Positions 22,993 through 31,632 of a stretch of DNA of 34,100 bases are shown here, one piece after another. Origin of the DNA: Paraburkholderia sp. (GTDB lineage: Bacteria > Pseudomonadota > Gammaproteobacteria > Burkholderiales > Burkholderiaceae); the NCBI RefSeq assembly GCF_026225065.1, contig NZ_JAMFSB010000056.1, forward strand, positions 1 to 34,100, given 5' to 3'. Positions within the stretch are counted from its first letter, which is position 1, and every line of letters starts with the position of its first letter. The position numbers and the translations under genes were made by a program. Under the pieces are notes generated by a model. The model was not told where the DNA came from and did no database searches. It saw nothing but the letters and a program-made list of their open reading frames with translations.

Positions 22993-23862
22993 TCAGGCGT
23001 GCTGCACAGACGGTTGGTCGGCGTGTTGCGCCGCTGTTACTGCCGTCGGCGCCACCCAGTGGTGACGTGACGACATCGCCGGCCGCATTGGCCAGTACTG
23101 CAATTCGGCGGCGAGGTGCCGGTAATCCCGCGCGGCAGGGGTCGACGGAAACGCGTCGACCACGCAGCGCGACAGTTCGAGCGCCCGGGCCATGCGCGGA
23201 TCGGCGGCAATACAGCCAGCGCCTTCCAGCGACACAGTCAGATAACGCCCCGCCACCCCCGCGAGGTTTTCAAAAGCGGTGTGTGCATCGGTGACGCTGT
23301 GCACATGATTCACCAGCACGCGAAACTGCCCGATGCCGTGCGCGTAATGCAGCCGCTTCATGCAGGCATATGCATCGGTAATCGCCTGCGCAGCTACACG
23401 CGTGACAATCAACAGGTCATGCGCCTGCATCGCCAGCGCAGAGAGCTGGCCGAGCCGGTCGAGCTGCGCATCGATCAGCACGATGTCCGCGGGACCGTCC
23501 AGCACCACACTCAATTGCGCCGCCGTGTAGCCTTCGCGATTGCTGCGCGAGGCGTCCAGCACTGAAAAGCCCAGTGCATGACGCATCACGGCGGCATCGA
23601 GCAGCATCTCGCGGCGTACCACGGCGGCGAAGTTACCCGCCCCCCGTACGCCGCCGAGCATCGCGCTCACCGAGTAATCGCCAAGGCACTCGTCGATCAC
23701 GAGTACGTCCTTGCCCTGCTCCACGAGTGCCGCCGCCAGATTGACGACTGTCGTGGTACATCCAACGCTGGTCGAACCGCCCGTTACCGCCAGCACTCTT
23801 GAACCGCTGCGGGCCAGCAGGCGCCGCAGTCCTTCTGCCTGATCCGAAACGACTTTATCCAA
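22993..23862 (-). CDS. flhG: MinD-like flagellar number regulator FlhG (FleN/YlxH), atypical P-loop
   Basis: FlhG is a ParA/MinD-type protein that limits flagellar number and acts with FlhF. The 289-residue product has the ParA fold landmarks: GCTTTVVNLAAALVEQGKDV, VLVIDE (Asp58), and the Walker B-like DIVLIDAQLD (Asp131). In the position of the deviant Walker A motif (K-G-G-x-G-K-T) it reads STSVGCT at 30-36, so both the signature lysine and the P-loop lysine are missing. ATP hydrolysis may be lost or altered. It overlaps flhF by eight bases and precedes fliA. Confidence 0.9.
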   Translation of the reverse strand: MDKVVSDQAEGLRRLLARSGSRVLAVTGGSTSVGCTTTVVNLAAALVEQGKDVLVIDECLGDYSVSAMLGGVRGAGNFAAVVRREMLLDAAVMRHALGFSVLDASRSNREGYTAAQLSVVLDGPADIVLIDAQLDRLGQLSALAMQAHDLLIVTRVAAQAITDAYACMKRLHYAHGIGQFRVLVNHVHSVTDAHTAFENLAGVAGRYLTVSLEGAGCIAADPRMARALELSRCVVDAFPSTPAARDYRHLAAELQYWPMRPAMSSRHHWVAPTAVTAAQHADQPSVQHA

Positions 23863-25786
23863 AGCGGACCTCGTGCAGTTCGGCCGTCGAGCGTGCGGAG
23901 AGCGCCGAAAGCAAGGCCGGAATATCGTCGTCCTGTGGCACGAACGGCGAACTGTCGCGAGGAATGCAGAAAGCGCTTTTGATCAGGAATTTCCTGGTTG
24001 CGACGTACAGGTTCTCGGGCACCTTCTGTCCGGTCGAGACGTAATGCACCGGCAGCTTGTAGCGGATCACCGTGTCGAGCACACCACCCAGATTAGTCGC
24101 TTCGTCGAGCTTGGTGAGGATGCAGCCGGCGAGCGGCTGTTGATCCGGCCCACGCTGGTAGGCCTGCACGACTTCGTTAAGCGTGTCGCCGTGGCACGTT
24201 GCGTTCAGCAGCAGCAGGCGTTGCACGGGTTGTCCGGCGCGGCACAGCATGGCGATCTGGTCCGAGACGAGGCGGTCGCGCTGGCTCATGCCGATCGTGT
24301 CGATCAGCACGATGTGCTTGTTACGCAGCTCGGCGAGCGCCAGTTGCAGGTCGGCGCCGTCCTTCACCGCGTGGACCGAGACGCCGAGGATCTTGCCGAA
24401 AATGCGCAGTTGCTCGTGGCCGCCGATCCGGTAGCTGTCAGTAGTCAGGAGTGCCACCTTGCTGGCGCCGAAGCGCATCACGCACCGCGCGGCAAGCTTG
24501 GCCGTGGTCGTGGTCTTGCCGACACCCGTCGGGCCCATCAGGGCGAACACGCCGCCACGCTCCATCAGCGCGTCTTCGTTTTCCATGATCGGCAGGTTCG
24601 ACTCGAGCACGCTGCGCACCCAGTCCATCCCGCCTTCCATGTTGTCGATCTCGGGCGGCAGGTTGTCGACCATCATCTGCACCAGTTGTGCGGAGAAGCC
24701 CGCTGCGAACAGATGCTTGGTGAGCGAAGCGCGTGTCGGGCTGCGGCGCTGGCGGTCGGCCCACAGGAGGCCGGCGAAGTGTTCCTCCATCATGCCGCGC
24801 ATCGAGGAGAGCTCGCTCATCACCGTTTCGTTGACGACCTGCTCCATGCGCGCCTTGATCGCTTCGGTGATGCTGGCGGTGGTGTTGGCTGCGGCACGTG
24901 CGTCGTCGGCCGAGGTAGCCGGGTTCGGCTTCCGGCTAGCGCGGCGCGCGGCGAGTTGCGCGGCTTCGCGGGCCCAGTCGGGCGTGTCGGCGAGATTCGA
25001 CGGCTGGCGCGTGCCGACCTGGATGTCGACCGGTGCGCCCATGCCCTTGGCCATCGCGGCGGCCGGCGTCATCGACGAGGGCCGTGCGCTGTAGGCGCCT
25101 TGCTGCTTGCCCGCGATGTTGCGGGCGTGGTCGATCAGCCAGGGGTTCGATTCCGCCATCGTGCGCGGCACGACCGGGCTGAACGGCACAAACTGCGGCG
25201 CCGGAACGCCCGCGGCTTTCAGTACATCGGCGCGGATATCGTCGCCCGAGCGCGGCATCTGCGGCATCTGCGCCTGCGGTGCGGCGTGCATCGAAGGCGT
25301 GTTTTGCGGCGCGTGAGCAGCTTGAGCCTGCGGCGCGAGCGGTGCGGCCTGAACCGACGAAGCGTACGGCGAGGCCGCGGCCGGCTCTTCCGTTGCTGCT
25401 GCCTGCGCGGGTGCAGCGGCCTGTGCCGGCGCGTTGCTGGCCGACATGCTCTCCGTGCCGGCTTCCGGGCTTGCGCCGAACACCGACGAAAACACATCCG
25501 GCATGCCGCTCGCGTACGGATTGGACTGCATCATCGGCGTGCTGCGCGGTGCCAGCGCTGCCGGGCTCATCGCAGGAGCCGCGCTGTTCGCGCTGTTGCC
25601 GCTATTCGCGCCGCTACGCGCCTTCGGAGCGATTGCCGCGAGCTCGCTATCAGCGAGCGCCACGATCTCGACGGTGCCGTCTTCGATCGTGCGGTTCGAC
25701 AGCACGACCGCGTCGGGGCCCAACGCCTCGCGAACGAGGCGTAACGCGTCACGACTGGTAGCACCGACAAATTTACGAATGTTCAA
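23855..25786 (-). CDS. flhF: Flagellar placement GTPase FlhF (probable TTG start)
   Basis: FlhF is an SRP-type GTPase that sets the site of flagellar assembly. From the TTG at 25786 it has 643 residues, beginning MNIRKFVGATSRDALRLVRE, the usual FlhF N-terminus. GGGGG lies a few bases upstream. ATGs at 25834 and 25822 would lie essentially at the predicted transcription start. An Ala/Pro/Gln-rich linker (about 55-310) leads to the NG domain: P-loop GPTGVGKTTT (418-427), LLTTDSYRIGGHEQLRIFGK, G3 DTIGMSQRD (496-504) and G4 TKLDEA (558-563). The linker is much longer than in compact FlhF proteins. Confidence 0.93.
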   Translation of the reverse strand: MNIRKFVGATSRDALRLVREALGPDAVVLSNRTIEDGTVEIVALADSELAAIAPKARSGANSGNSANSAAPAMSPAALAPRSTPMMQSNPYASGMPDVFSSVFGASPEAGTESMSASNAPAQAAAPAQAAATEEPAAASPYASSVQAAPLAPQAQAAHAPQNTPSMHAAPQAQMPQMPRSGDDIRADVLKAAGVPAPQFVPFSPVVPRTMAESNPWLIDHARNIAGKQQGAYSARPSSMTPAAAMAKGMGAPVDIQVGTRQPSNLADTPDWAREAAQLAARRASRKPNPATSADDARAAANTTASITEAIKARMEQVVNETVMSELSSMRGMMEEHFAGLLWADRQRRSPTRASLTKHLFAAGFSAQLVQMMVDNLPPEIDNMEGGMDWVRSVLESNLPIMENEDALMERGGVFALMGPTGVGKTTTTAKLAARCVMRFGASKVALLTTDSYRIGGHEQLRIFGKILGVSVHAVKDGADLQLALAELRNKHIVLIDTIGMSQRDRLVSDQIAMLCRAGQPVQRLLLLNATCHGDTLNEVVQAYQRGPDQQPLAGCILTKLDEATNLGGVLDTVIRYKLPVHYVSTGQKVPENLYVATRKFLIKSAFCIPRDSSPFVPQDDDIPALLSALSARSTAELHEVRFG

Positions 25787-25842
25787 GCTGGACCCCCGAT
25801 GAGGTTGACGGACCGGCGACATACCGCTTTCCATTGAGATCG

Positions 25843-25903
25843 ATTATTGCGAAAGATGTCGAGAGACCATCGCTTGATAAAGACAGGGAAAAGCAGGCAA
25901 TTC
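25843..25903 (-). promoter_or_regulatory. Candidate FlhDC-class promoter of flhF
   Basis: On the - strand GAATTG, 17 bases, TTATC, 27 bases, then AATAAT (5 of 6 to TATAAT), giving a transcript start about 50 bases before the TTG. About 62 bases here align without gaps to the flhB upstream region with roughly two thirds identity. Confidence 0.5.
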
Positions 25904-25953
25904 GCGTGATGGGTAGTACGCCGGGGCCGCGCTGCAAGGGTCCCCAAATGGAA

Positions 25954-25978
25954 ACCGGCGCCTGAAGCGCCGGTCTGG
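25954..25978 (-). terminator. Hairpin after flhA
   Basis: ACCGGCGC (25954-25961) and GCGCCGGT (25967-25974) form a perfect 8-bp stem with a five-base loop, exiting on the - strand into TTTCC. It may partly separate flhBA from flhF-flhG-fliA, consistent with a promoter just downstream. Confidence 0.5.
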
Positions 25979-25991
25979 AGTGTGGAGCGGG

Positions 25992-28094
25992 TTAGCCTTT
26001 CCCGCCTATCAGATTCACCACCTTGACGTTGCGCGTGTCGGGCACCTCCGCATACGACAGCACCTTCAGCTGCGGCAGGTTGCGGCGCAGGAAGCGCGCA
26101 AGCATCGGCCGCAATGCGTGCTGCACCAGCAGCACCGGCGCGAGCCCGAGGTTTTGCTGGCGCGTCATCGCGTGTTGCGTCTCGGTCATCAGCGTGTGCG
26201 CGAGACCCGGCTCGAGGCCAGGGTTTGCCCCAGTCGAAAGCGCCTGCGAGAGCACCCGTTCGAGATTCGAATCGAGACCCATGACCTGCATGTCGCCGGT
26301 GCCGGGGAACCACTGTTGCGTAATAGCCCGGCCCAACGCCAGACGGACGGCCGCCGTCAGCTCGTGCGCATCGGTGACCTTCGGCGTGTGCTCGGACAGC
26401 GCTTCGAGAATCGTGCGCATGTCGCGGATCGGCACGCCTTCTTCCAGCAGGTTCTGCAGCACCTTCTGCAGCGTGGTGAGCGAAAGCGCCTTCGGAATCA
26501 GATCGTCGACCAGCGACGGCGTGTCCTTCTGCATCCGTTCGATCAGCGCCTGGATTTCGCGGCGGCCGAGCAGCTCGGATGCGTGCGTGACGACCAGATG
26601 ATTCAAATGCGTCGCGACCACAGTGCTCGAATCCACCACGGTATAGCCGTACACCTGGGCCTGCTCGCGCAGATTGGTGTCGATCCATATGGCCGGCAGG
26701 CCGAACGCCGGATCCTGGGTCGGCGTGCCCGGCAGCGCCGCGCTCACCTGACCCGGATTGATGGCCAGCCACTGGCCCGGATAGGCCTCGCCGACCCCGA
26801 CCTCGACGCCCTTCAGCGCGATCCGGTAGCCGTTGGGGCGCAATTCCAGGTTGTCGCGAATGTGGATCACCGGCGGCAGGAAACCGATTTCCTGCGCGAA
26901 CTTCTTGCGGATGCTCTTGATCCGCTTGAGCAGTTCGCCGTCCGAATTCTTGTCGACGAGCGGAATCAACCGGTAGCCGACTTCGAGACCGAGCGTGTCG
27001 ATCATCGTCACGTCTTCCCAGCTTGCCTCGGTGTTTTCGGTCGGCGTGAGCGCAGCCGGCGCCACCGTCGCGAGAGCCGCGGTAGTCTTCATGTCGGTCG
27101 CGCGCTTCCTCATCATCCGGCCGAGCTGGATCAGGCCACCGCCCAGCAGCAGGAAGGCAAAGTGCGGCATTCCCGGGATCAAGCCCATCAGCACGAGAAT
27201 GCAGCCCGTGATGATCAGCACGCGCGGGTTCGTGAACAACTGCCCGGTCAGCTGCGTGCCGATGTCTTCGTTGGTCGCCACGCGCGACACGATCACACCG
27301 GCGGCGGTCGAGATCACCAGCGACGGGATCTGCGCGACGAGGCCGTCACCGATGGTGAGCAGCGTGTAGTTCTTGGCGGCGGCGGCGAAGTCCATGTTGT
27401 GCTGGGCCACGCCGACAATCAGCCCGCCGATGATGTTGATCACCATGATCAGCAGACCGGCGATCGCATCGCCGCGCACGAACTTGCTCGCGCCGTCCAT
27501 CGAGCCGTAGAACTCGGCTTCCTGCGCGACTTCAAGGCGGCGGCGCCGCGCCGCGTCTTCGTTGATGATGCCGGCGTTCAGGTCGGCGTCGATCGCCATC
27601 TGCTTGCCCGGCATGGCATCGAGTGTGAAGCGCGCGGACACTTCGGCGATCCGGCCCGCACCCTTCGTGATCACCATGAAGTTGATCACCATCAGGATGA
27701 TGAACACCACGATCCCGACCGCGAAGTTGCCGCCGACCAGGAACTGACCGAACGACTCGATCACCTGCCCAGCCGCGGCCGGTCCGGTGTGGCCTTCGAG
27801 CAGCACGACCCGGGTGGAGGCTACGTTCAGCGAAAGGCGCAGCAATGTCGAGAACAGCAGCACGCTCGGGAACGCGGCGAAATCGAGCGGCTTCATCGTG
27901 TACATGCTCACCAGCAGCACCATCACGGACAGCGCGATGTTGAAGGTGAACAGCAGATCCAGCAGGAACGGCGGCAACGGCAGGATCATCATGCCGAGGA
28001 TCATGCAGATCAGCACCGGACCCGCGAGTGCCCGCAGGTTGGTGTTGCTCAGCGAGTCCGGCCGTCGGGACAGGAAACCGGCGCGTGCGTTCAT
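25992..28094 (-). CDS. flhA: Flagellar type III export protein FlhA
   Basis: FlhA is the main membrane component of the export gate. Its cytoplasmic ring docks chaperone-substrate complexes. The 700-residue length is standard. The N-terminal half holds about eight membrane helices. Between them is the FHIPEP-family signature region (GAGRIAEVSARFTLDAMPGK and QMAIDADLNAGIINEDAARR). The soluble half begins near residue 340 and includes IRKKFAQEIGFLPPVIHIRD and TVVDSSTVVATHLNHLVVTH. The ATG overlaps the flhB stop by four bases. Confidence 0.97.
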   Translation of the reverse strand: MNARAGFLSRRPDSLSNTNLRALAGPVLICMILGMMILPLPPFLLDLLFTFNIALSVMVLLVSMYTMKPLDFAAFPSVLLFSTLLRLSLNVASTRVVLLEGHTGPAAAGQVIESFGQFLVGGNFAVGIVVFIILMVINFMVITKGAGRIAEVSARFTLDAMPGKQMAIDADLNAGIINEDAARRRRLEVAQEAEFYGSMDGASKFVRGDAIAGLLIMVINIIGGLIVGVAQHNMDFAAAAKNYTLLTIGDGLVAQIPSLVISTAAGVIVSRVATNEDIGTQLTGQLFTNPRVLIITGCILVLMGLIPGMPHFAFLLLGGGLIQLGRMMRKRATDMKTTAALATVAPAALTPTENTEASWEDVTMIDTLGLEVGYRLIPLVDKNSDGELLKRIKSIRKKFAQEIGFLPPVIHIRDNLELRPNGYRIALKGVEVGVGEAYPGQWLAINPGQVSAALPGTPTQDPAFGLPAIWIDTNLREQAQVYGYTVVDSSTVVATHLNHLVVTHASELLGRREIQALIERMQKDTPSLVDDLIPKALSLTTLQKVLQNLLEEGVPIRDMRTILEALSEHTPKVTDAHELTAAVRLALGRAITQQWFPGTGDMQVMGLDSNLERVLSQALSTGANPGLEPGLAHTLMTETQHAMTRQQNLGLAPVLLVQHALRPMLARFLRRNLPQLKVLSYAEVPDTRNVKVVNLIGGKG

Positions 28095-29299
28095 GCGGAG
28101 GCTCCAGATGCCTTGTCGTCTTCGTTAAGGGTGTCGGCGGCTTCTTCGCTCGCCTCTTCGTCGGATACCGGACCTTGGTCCAGATCAGCAGGCACTTCGA
28201 GTTCAGTCGGCGCAACCGGCACCACGCCGCCTTCAGTCTTGAAGCGGCGCAATTGATAAACCCATGCGAGCACTTCCGCGACCGCGCCATACAACTGGCC
28301 CGGAATTTCGCGGTCGAGGTCGACGTTGTGATACAGCGCCCGCGCCAGTGGCGGGGCTTCGAGCAGCGGCACGTTGTTCTCCACAGCAAGCTCGCGAATC
28401 CGCGCGGCAATCAGGTTCACGCCTTTGGCGACGACCCGCGGTGCGCGCATCTCGCCGTCGCTGTACTTCAGCGCGACCGCGAAGTGCGTCGGGTTAGTCA
28501 CCACCACGTCCGCCGTCGGGATCTTGGACATCATCCGGCGCCGCGCCGCTGCACGCTGCTGCGCGCGGATGCGGGCCTTGAGTTGCGGATCGCCTTCGTT
28601 TTCGCGGTGTTCGCGCTTCACTTCTTCCTTCGTCATCCGGAGTTTCTTGTGGTAATTCCAGATCTGATACGGGACATCGAGCGCAGCCACGAGGAACATG
28701 CCGGCGACCGTCATACCGCAGCACACGGCGATCAGGTGCACCGCGTTGGCGAGCGCCTCGTGGAGCGGCTGGGTGGCGAGCGCAAGGATCTGTTCCCGGC
28801 GGTTCCAGACCGACACGCCCCCGACCCCGCCCACTACGAGAGTCTTGGCGAACGACATGCCGAGCTGGATCGGCCCGTTGATCGAAAAGATCCGGCCGAG
28901 TCCGGCGACCGGATCGAGCCGGCTAAATTTGGGGTCGAACGCCCCGGCTGACACGTGCCAGCCGCCCAGCGCGAGCGGCGAGAGCAGCGCGGCACCACCG
29001 GTCAACGCAAGAATCGGCACCAGCGCATGGAGCGCCTGCATGCCGTCGACGCTCGCGCCGATCAGCATGCGCCGCGTTTCGAAGACGCTGTCGTGATTGA
29101 ACATGAGCGCGCCGCGCAGCATCGATGCGAGGTGATCGCCGATGGTCCCCGACAACGCCCAAACGCCATAGAAACCGGCCGACAGCAAGGCAAACGAGAC
29201 CAGCTCCCGCGAACGAACGATCTGCCCTTCCTCCCGCGCCTTCTCCAGGCGCCGGGGGGTGGCGTCTTCTGTTTTTTCGAGGTCGCTTTCCCCTGCCAC
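28091..29299 (-). CDS. flhB: Flagellar type III export switch protein FlhB (GTG start)
   Basis: FlhB sets the order of export by self-cleavage: rod/hook subunits first, filament subunits later. The 402-residue product has four membrane helices (about 33-52, 90-115, 143-165, 185-208) and the family N-terminus GESDLEKTEDATPRRLEKAR. The autocleavage motif NPTH is at 269-272, the same position as in enterobacteria, within VVVTNPTHFAVALKYSD. The acidic tail (about 365-402) is longer than usual. The start is GTG, with GGAGAG a few bases upstream. It is the first gene of the unit. Confidence 0.97.
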   Translation of the reverse strand: MAGESDLEKTEDATPRRLEKAREEGQIVRSRELVSFALLSAGFYGVWALSGTIGDHLASMLRGALMFNHDSVFETRRMLIGASVDGMQALHALVPILALTGGAALLSPLALGGWHVSAGAFDPKFSRLDPVAGLGRIFSINGPIQLGMSFAKTLVVGGVGGVSVWNRREQILALATQPLHEALANAVHLIAVCCGMTVAGMFLVAALDVPYQIWNYHKKLRMTKEEVKREHRENEGDPQLKARIRAQQRAAARRRMMSKIPTADVVVTNPTHFAVALKYSDGEMRAPRVVAKGVNLIAARIRELAVENNVPLLEAPPLARALYHNVDLDREIPGQLYGAVAEVLAWVYQLRRFKTEGGVVPVAPTELEVPADLDQGPVSDEEASEEAADTLNEDDKASGASA

Positions 29300-29347
29300 G
29301 CAGCTCTCCAGACGGTCGAGGCACCATGCCTATTTCCAGTGAGAGCG

Positions 29348-29408
29348 ATTATTCCTGCAGAACACAAGCCATGATCGGCGGATAAGGACGGGGAAACGGG
29401 GGTATTTC
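29348..29408 (-). promoter_or_regulatory. Candidate FlhDC-class promoter of flhB
   Basis: On the - strand GAAATA, 17 bases (containing TTTCCCC), TTATC, 27 bases, then AATAAT, about 50 bases before the GTG. The blocks and their spacing are the same as before flhF. The rest of the gap to the next gene holds only a G+C-rich hairpin. Confidence 0.5.
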
Positions 29409-29478
29409 GGGAGATGGGGTGGCGGGAGGGGCCGCTACGGGCGGGAGCGGGCGGGCAGCGGGGGCGCTCCCGCGGAGG

Positions 29479-29515
29479 CCGCCCGTTCCGGGGCTGCGAG
29501 GCGTGGAACGGGCGG
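29479..29515 (-). terminator. Hairpin downstream of the DUF3443 gene
   Basis: CCGCCCGTTCC (29479-29489) and GGAACGGGCGG (29505-29515) form a perfect 11-bp stem with a 15-base loop, about 25 bases after the gene end. There is no T tract, so intrinsic termination is uncertain. Confidence 0.45.
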
Positions 29516-29538
29516 GACGGGTCGCGTTGGGTCCTGGA

Positions 29539-30807
29539 TCAGTAGCCGACGTAAGGCGCCTGGCCGCCGCTCGCGGTCTGGTCGATGCCGAAATACATAT
29601 AACGGCCGTAGAAGAACGGCAGGCCGATGTCGAAACTGCCCGAGCTGCCGATCTGGCCGGCGAGGTCGTTGAACGCGTAGTCATTGCCGTTGCTGAACAG
29701 CGTCGCCGCGCTCAGGATCCCGACGTTAGCCGCAGCGGAGGCGCCGTTCAGGCCGACCACGGTGACCGTACGGGTCTGCCCCGTCGACGGGCAGTAGAAG
29801 CCGCTGAAATTGCTGCCGCACAACGTCAATGTGCTATCGGTGAAGAAGTACGCGTTCGAGCCGGAATCGAAGAAGGCCGACAACGTGCTGCCGTTGAACG
29901 TGCTGTTGTTAAGGTCACCGAAGGCATCGGTCGTGAAGGTCTTCGCCGCCGCGAGCGCGTTGTTCGACTGTGTGCCTATGCCGAACACCAACGTGCCGGT
30001 GGCCGACGTGGCTCCGTTGTTCGAGACAGGTGACATCTCGACGATCACGCCGTTGTTGTCGGTGGCGAAGTGCGCGACGGGGTTTGCCACCTGGGCAGCC
30101 GTCGGCACCTGGGCGGTTGTGCAAGTCGAACTCGAACACGCGTAATAGTTGCTGAACTGGGCAAACGTGGTCGAACTCGCGCAAGTTGCGCCGCAATCGT
30201 ACGGAGCATTGCCAATGCCGAGAATGCCGTTGGCGCCGAGCGCCGCAGGCGTGTTCTCTTCGGAGCCAATCGCGCAGCCTGTCGGCACACTGTTGGTCAG
30301 GTCACCGAGTACCTGAACCGGAATGCCGGTGGCGGTCTCGCCGGCAATCTGTACGGTTGCCGTGCGTACCGAGCCCCACGAAAAGCCGTCCGCGAAATTC
30401 GTGCACTCCGCCAACGTGCCAGACCCGCCAGTGGGAACGGCGGCCTCGGGCAGAGCAACGCTCAATACCCCACTGGCAATCCGCAGCCCATAAGAACCCG
30501 TATCCACCTGCACGTTGTTAATGGTCTGGCAGGTGCTGGTCCCGGGCACGCAAACCGTGACGCTCACCGTCGGAATATTGATGACATTCGCCACGCCTGT
30601 GCTCACCGTGATCGCGGCGGTGTTCGCAGCGTTCGCCGCAACCGGCGTAGCGGTCGGGCTGGCCGGCAACGAGCCGTTATTCGAACTCGACGAACTGGAG
30701 CTGTTGTTGCTGCTGCCACCGCCTCCGCCGCACGCGGCAACCAGCGACACCAACGCGACCGTCGCCGCGACCTGCGCCCACCCTCTGAGCTTTGCTGCAA
30801 ATTGCAT
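29539..30807 (-). CDS. DUF3443 lipoprotein, pepsin-like motifs
   Basis: The 422-residue precursor has a lipoprotein signal ending LVAAC (Cys26), followed by poly-Gly and Ser/Asn-rich linker. The rest resembles DUF3443 proteins of Burkholderia relatives, whose function is not known to me. Two Asp-Thr/Ser-Gly-Ser motifs are visible, VQVDTGSYGLRI (Asp102) and AFFDSGSNAYFF (Asp314), with GILGIG (194-199) and a late GLPFFYGRYMYFGID. This arrangement is reminiscent of bilobed pepsin-type proteases, which is my inference. The start at 30807 has GGGAG seven bases upstream; an upstream ATG at 30828 is less likely. It follows the DUF2844 gene by 25 bases. Confidence 0.82.
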   Translation of the reverse strand: MQFAAKLRGWAQVAATVALVSLVAACGGGGGSSNNSSSSSSSNNGSLPASPTATPVAANAANTAAITVSTGVANVINIPTVSVTVCVPGTSTCQTINNVQVDTGSYGLRIASGVLSVALPEAAVPTGGSGTLAECTNFADGFSWGSVRTATVQIAGETATGIPVQVLGDLTNSVPTGCAIGSEENTPAALGANGILGIGNAPYDCGATCASSTTFAQFSNYYACSSSTCTTAQVPTAAQVANPVAHFATDNNGVIVEMSPVSNNGATSATGTLVFGIGTQSNNALAAAKTFTTDAFGDLNNSTFNGSTLSAFFDSGSNAYFFTDSTLTLCGSNFSGFYCPSTGQTRTVTVVGLNGASAAANVGILSAATLFSNGNDYAFNDLAGQIGSSGSFDIGLPFFYGRYMYFGIDQTASGGQAPYVGY

Positions 30808-30832
30808 GGCTCGTCTCCCGTCCGTCATTTTG

Positions 30833-31351
30833 TCAGTGGATGTCGGAACCGCTGACGCCGGCAGGCAGCGCCTGCGGCAGCCACGCCTGACCCGAGAATG
30901 CGCCCATATGGCCACCGGAGTGGACCACCAGGCTGCTCTGCTCGACCGCGACCGGACCGTGGCCGCCGCGCACTGCGCGCACGGCCTCAACCCCGGCCTG
31001 GTATTGAGGGAAATAAGTACCGAGCAGATCGTTCAGATTCGGCATTTGCGGCCCGTTCCAGCCGAGGCCGAACACGGTGCCGTCCGCGGCGAGATACTCG
31101 CGCACGACCGTGCCGCTGCCGTAGGTCGTCTGCCGGACGGTGTAAGAAGAACTGGTGCTGGCTGCGGAGGCGGCGCCGGACGCGGCGTGCAGAACGGCGG
31201 TAGGGGAAACGGTTTGGGAACTGACAGACGAGCCCGAGGGCGGCGTCATCGGACTACCGCCCAGCGCCGCATAAGCGGACTGAACGGCGGGCACCACGCA
31301 GGACAATCCGAGCGCTGTCATGACGACGGCGCGGCGTACACGACTCAGCAT
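30833..31351 (-). CDS. Secreted DUF2844-type protein
   Basis: The product has 172 residues from the ATG at 31351, supported by GGGAGGAG eight bases upstream. It starts with a clear signal peptide (about 1-29, basic MLSRVRR, hydrophobic core, cleavage near AYA-ALGG). The mature protein has a Ser/Thr-rich part, then VRQTTYGSGTVVREYLAADG and TVFGLGWNGPQMPNLNDLLG. It resembles DUF2844 proteins, of unknown function, which in my recollection are often next to DUF3443 genes. It probably shares a transcript with the gene after it. The upstream gap (31352-31632) shows no clear terminator or promoter. Confidence 0.78.
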   Translation of the reverse strand: MLSRVRRAVVMTALGLSCVVPAVQSAYAALGGSPMTPPSGSSVSSQTVSPTAVLHAASGAASAASTSSSYTVRQTTYGSGTVVREYLAADGTVFGLGWNGPQMPNLNDLLGTYFPQYQAGVEAVRAVRGGHGPVAVEQSSLVVHSGGHMGAFSGQAWLPQALPAGVSGSDIH

Positions 31352-31632
31352 AGCCACACTCCTCCCGGTCAACTGCGATACGGCCCGTGCATCGCACGCG
31401 CGCTCGCATTTATCCAAGATCATACGGTACCGGGCCACTGCTCCGCAGGAAGGTTTCCTCCAGGGTGCCTGGCCGGGACATCCGCTATGCGCGATGGCTA
31501 GCCGGCAAGAACCCTGCGCACGGAGTGCGGGACGGTACACAGCGGCGCCGAACGCTGTAGAGCGGGGCGCGTGCCATGTTCGACCGCCCGGAGCCGGCTC
31601 GGTTCAGATGTGGAAGCTGTTCGAAAGCCGCG

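Noticed and set aside
23873..25744. Long + strand open frame opposite flhF (623 codons)
   Set aside because: Same reasons; the - strand frame has full GTPase motifs.
25980..28256. Long open frame on the + strand opposite flhA (758 codons)
   Set aside because: It is the antisense of flhA, with Arg/His/Gln-rich sequence typical of the complementary frame in high-G+C genes, and no family features.
29375..29385. GCCGATCA upstream of flhB as a sigma-28 -10
   Set aside because: No TAAA-like -35 at the right distance; the FlhDC-like architecture explains the region better.
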